This document shows, piece by piece, positions 13,064 through 13,355 of a stretch of 13,355 nt of DNA. The position numbers and the translations under genes are program-made. The notes below the pieces were generated by a model. That model had not been told where the DNA came from. It saw nothing but the letters and a program-made list of their open reading frames with translations, and did no database searches. Position 1 is the first letter of the stretch; each line of letters opens with the position of its first letter. The stretch lies in NCBI GenBank assembly GCA_022707945.1, contig JAKIZQ010000006.1, positions 1 to 13,355 of the forward strand. The letters are read 5' to 3'. This DNA comes from Bdellovibrionales bacterium. GTDB taxonomy: Bacteria > Bdellovibrionota > JAFGOL01.

Positions 13064-13355
13064 TTAGAGACTAACCTGTGTAGAGATCATGAATCTCTTT
13101 GCTGCGTTGATCTTAACGTCTGGGCAATAGGTCTGGTCATATGTAACAGCTGCCTGTAACTTGTCTTCGAACCACTTTGTGTTCACGCCAAGTAGGAAGA
13201 TGTGCTCATATGTATTAACCGTATTAAGTGAACCACCTTTGTTATCTGAGTAATCCCATCTAACCATAGGTTGTAAATTAGCCCATACATCATAGCTAGC
13301 ACCAAAGCTCATAGCTTTGTCAGCAGTGTTGCCCTTGCTGTATGTTCCAAGGTAT
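13064..13355 (-). CDS. Porin-like outer-membrane beta-barrel protein, C-terminal part (5' end outside window)
   Basis: The frame is open from the right edge to the stop at 13064-13066 and gives the last 96 residues, starting YLGTYSKGNTADKAMSFGAS. The strands alternate in the way of porin barrels: SFGASYDVWANLQPMVRWDYSD, THE pattern repeated around EHIFLLGVNTKWF, DKLQAAVTYDQTY and the final RFMISTQVSL, with acidic or Gly/Asn turns between them. Similar endings (a ...LGVNxxF...LQ...Y strand series) are common in phosphate-selective (OprP-like) and other trimeric porins, but the type is not determined. The codons are less AT-biased than in neighbouring genes and a strong terminator follows 23 bases after the stop, both of which suit a highly expressed major outer-membrane protein. 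Confidence 0.75.
   Translation of the reverse strand, partial: YLGTYSKGNTADKAMSFGASYDVWANLQPMVRWDYSDNKGGSLNTVNTYEHIFLLGVNTKWFEDKLQAAVTYDQTYCPDVKINAAKRFMISTQVSL

Noticed and set aside
1..13355. CRISPR arrays, tRNA or rRNA genes, transposases, toxin-antitoxin or phage modules
   Set aside because: Looked for and not seen: no regularly spaced repeats, no cloverleaf or rRNA-like sequence, and no coding frame with the motifs of such systems.

Overview
The window is a gene-dense, AT-rich stretch of chromosome from a Gram-negative (diderm) bacterium. The diderm assignment rests on two or three predicted outer-membrane beta-barrel proteins, one of them a porin-like protein cut off at the right edge, and on several signal-peptide proteins. 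No rRNA, tRNA, CRISPR array, transposase or integrase is visible. The phylum cannot be fixed from this sequence. The mix of a GldF/GldG-type ABC operon, DUF1566 proteins and small zinc-ribbon proteins would fit a deep-branching diderm such as Elusimicrobiota or a delta-proteobacterial relative, but that is a weak guess. UGA is an ordinary stop codon here: GldF-like, GldG-like and FliL-like genes all end in TGA.

Layout. Positions 1-871 (minus) hold the N-terminal two thirds of a phosphomannomutase/phosphoglucomutase. Divergent from it are three plus-strand genes: an exported Cys-containing protein (934-1446) and two small Cys-rich proteins joined stop-to-start in one frame (1511-1729, 1730-1942). 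Lon protease (1939-4305, minus) converges on them. A secreted protein diverges from lon with only 35 bases between starts (4341-5840); it appears to be built from two retropepsin-like domains that have both lost the catalytic Asp. It converges on a YciO/Sua5-family gene (5830-6444) that follows an outer-membrane barrel gene (6464-6973). A DUF1566-plus-barrel fusion (7101-8162, plus) converges on a four-gene minus-strand operon (8159-11673): ABC ATPase, GldF-like permease, GldG-like protein and a HEAT-like helical protein.

The one long gap (11674-11994) contains the most unusual object in the window: a 187-base near-palindrome (11781-11967) with 25-base perfect terminal inverted repeats, visibly GC-richer toward its centre. 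It encodes nothing recognisable and its right end supplies the probable -35 box of the next gene, a small TFIIB-like zinc-ribbon protein (11995-12231). After it come a FliL-like membrane protein (12235-12633, minus), another mini zinc-ribbon protein (12779-12973), a strong bidirectional terminator (13010-13041) and the C-terminal end of a porin-like protein (13064-13355, minus).

Global traits. Genes switch strand often. Four convergent pairs touch or overlap at their stop codons, leaving no room for intrinsic terminators. Several genes (934, 4341, 11995) have a plausible promoter whose -10 box lies so close to the ATG that the mRNA would be leaderless or nearly so, in contrast to neighbours with strong Shine-Dalgarno sites (1511, 6973, 7101, 12633, 12779).
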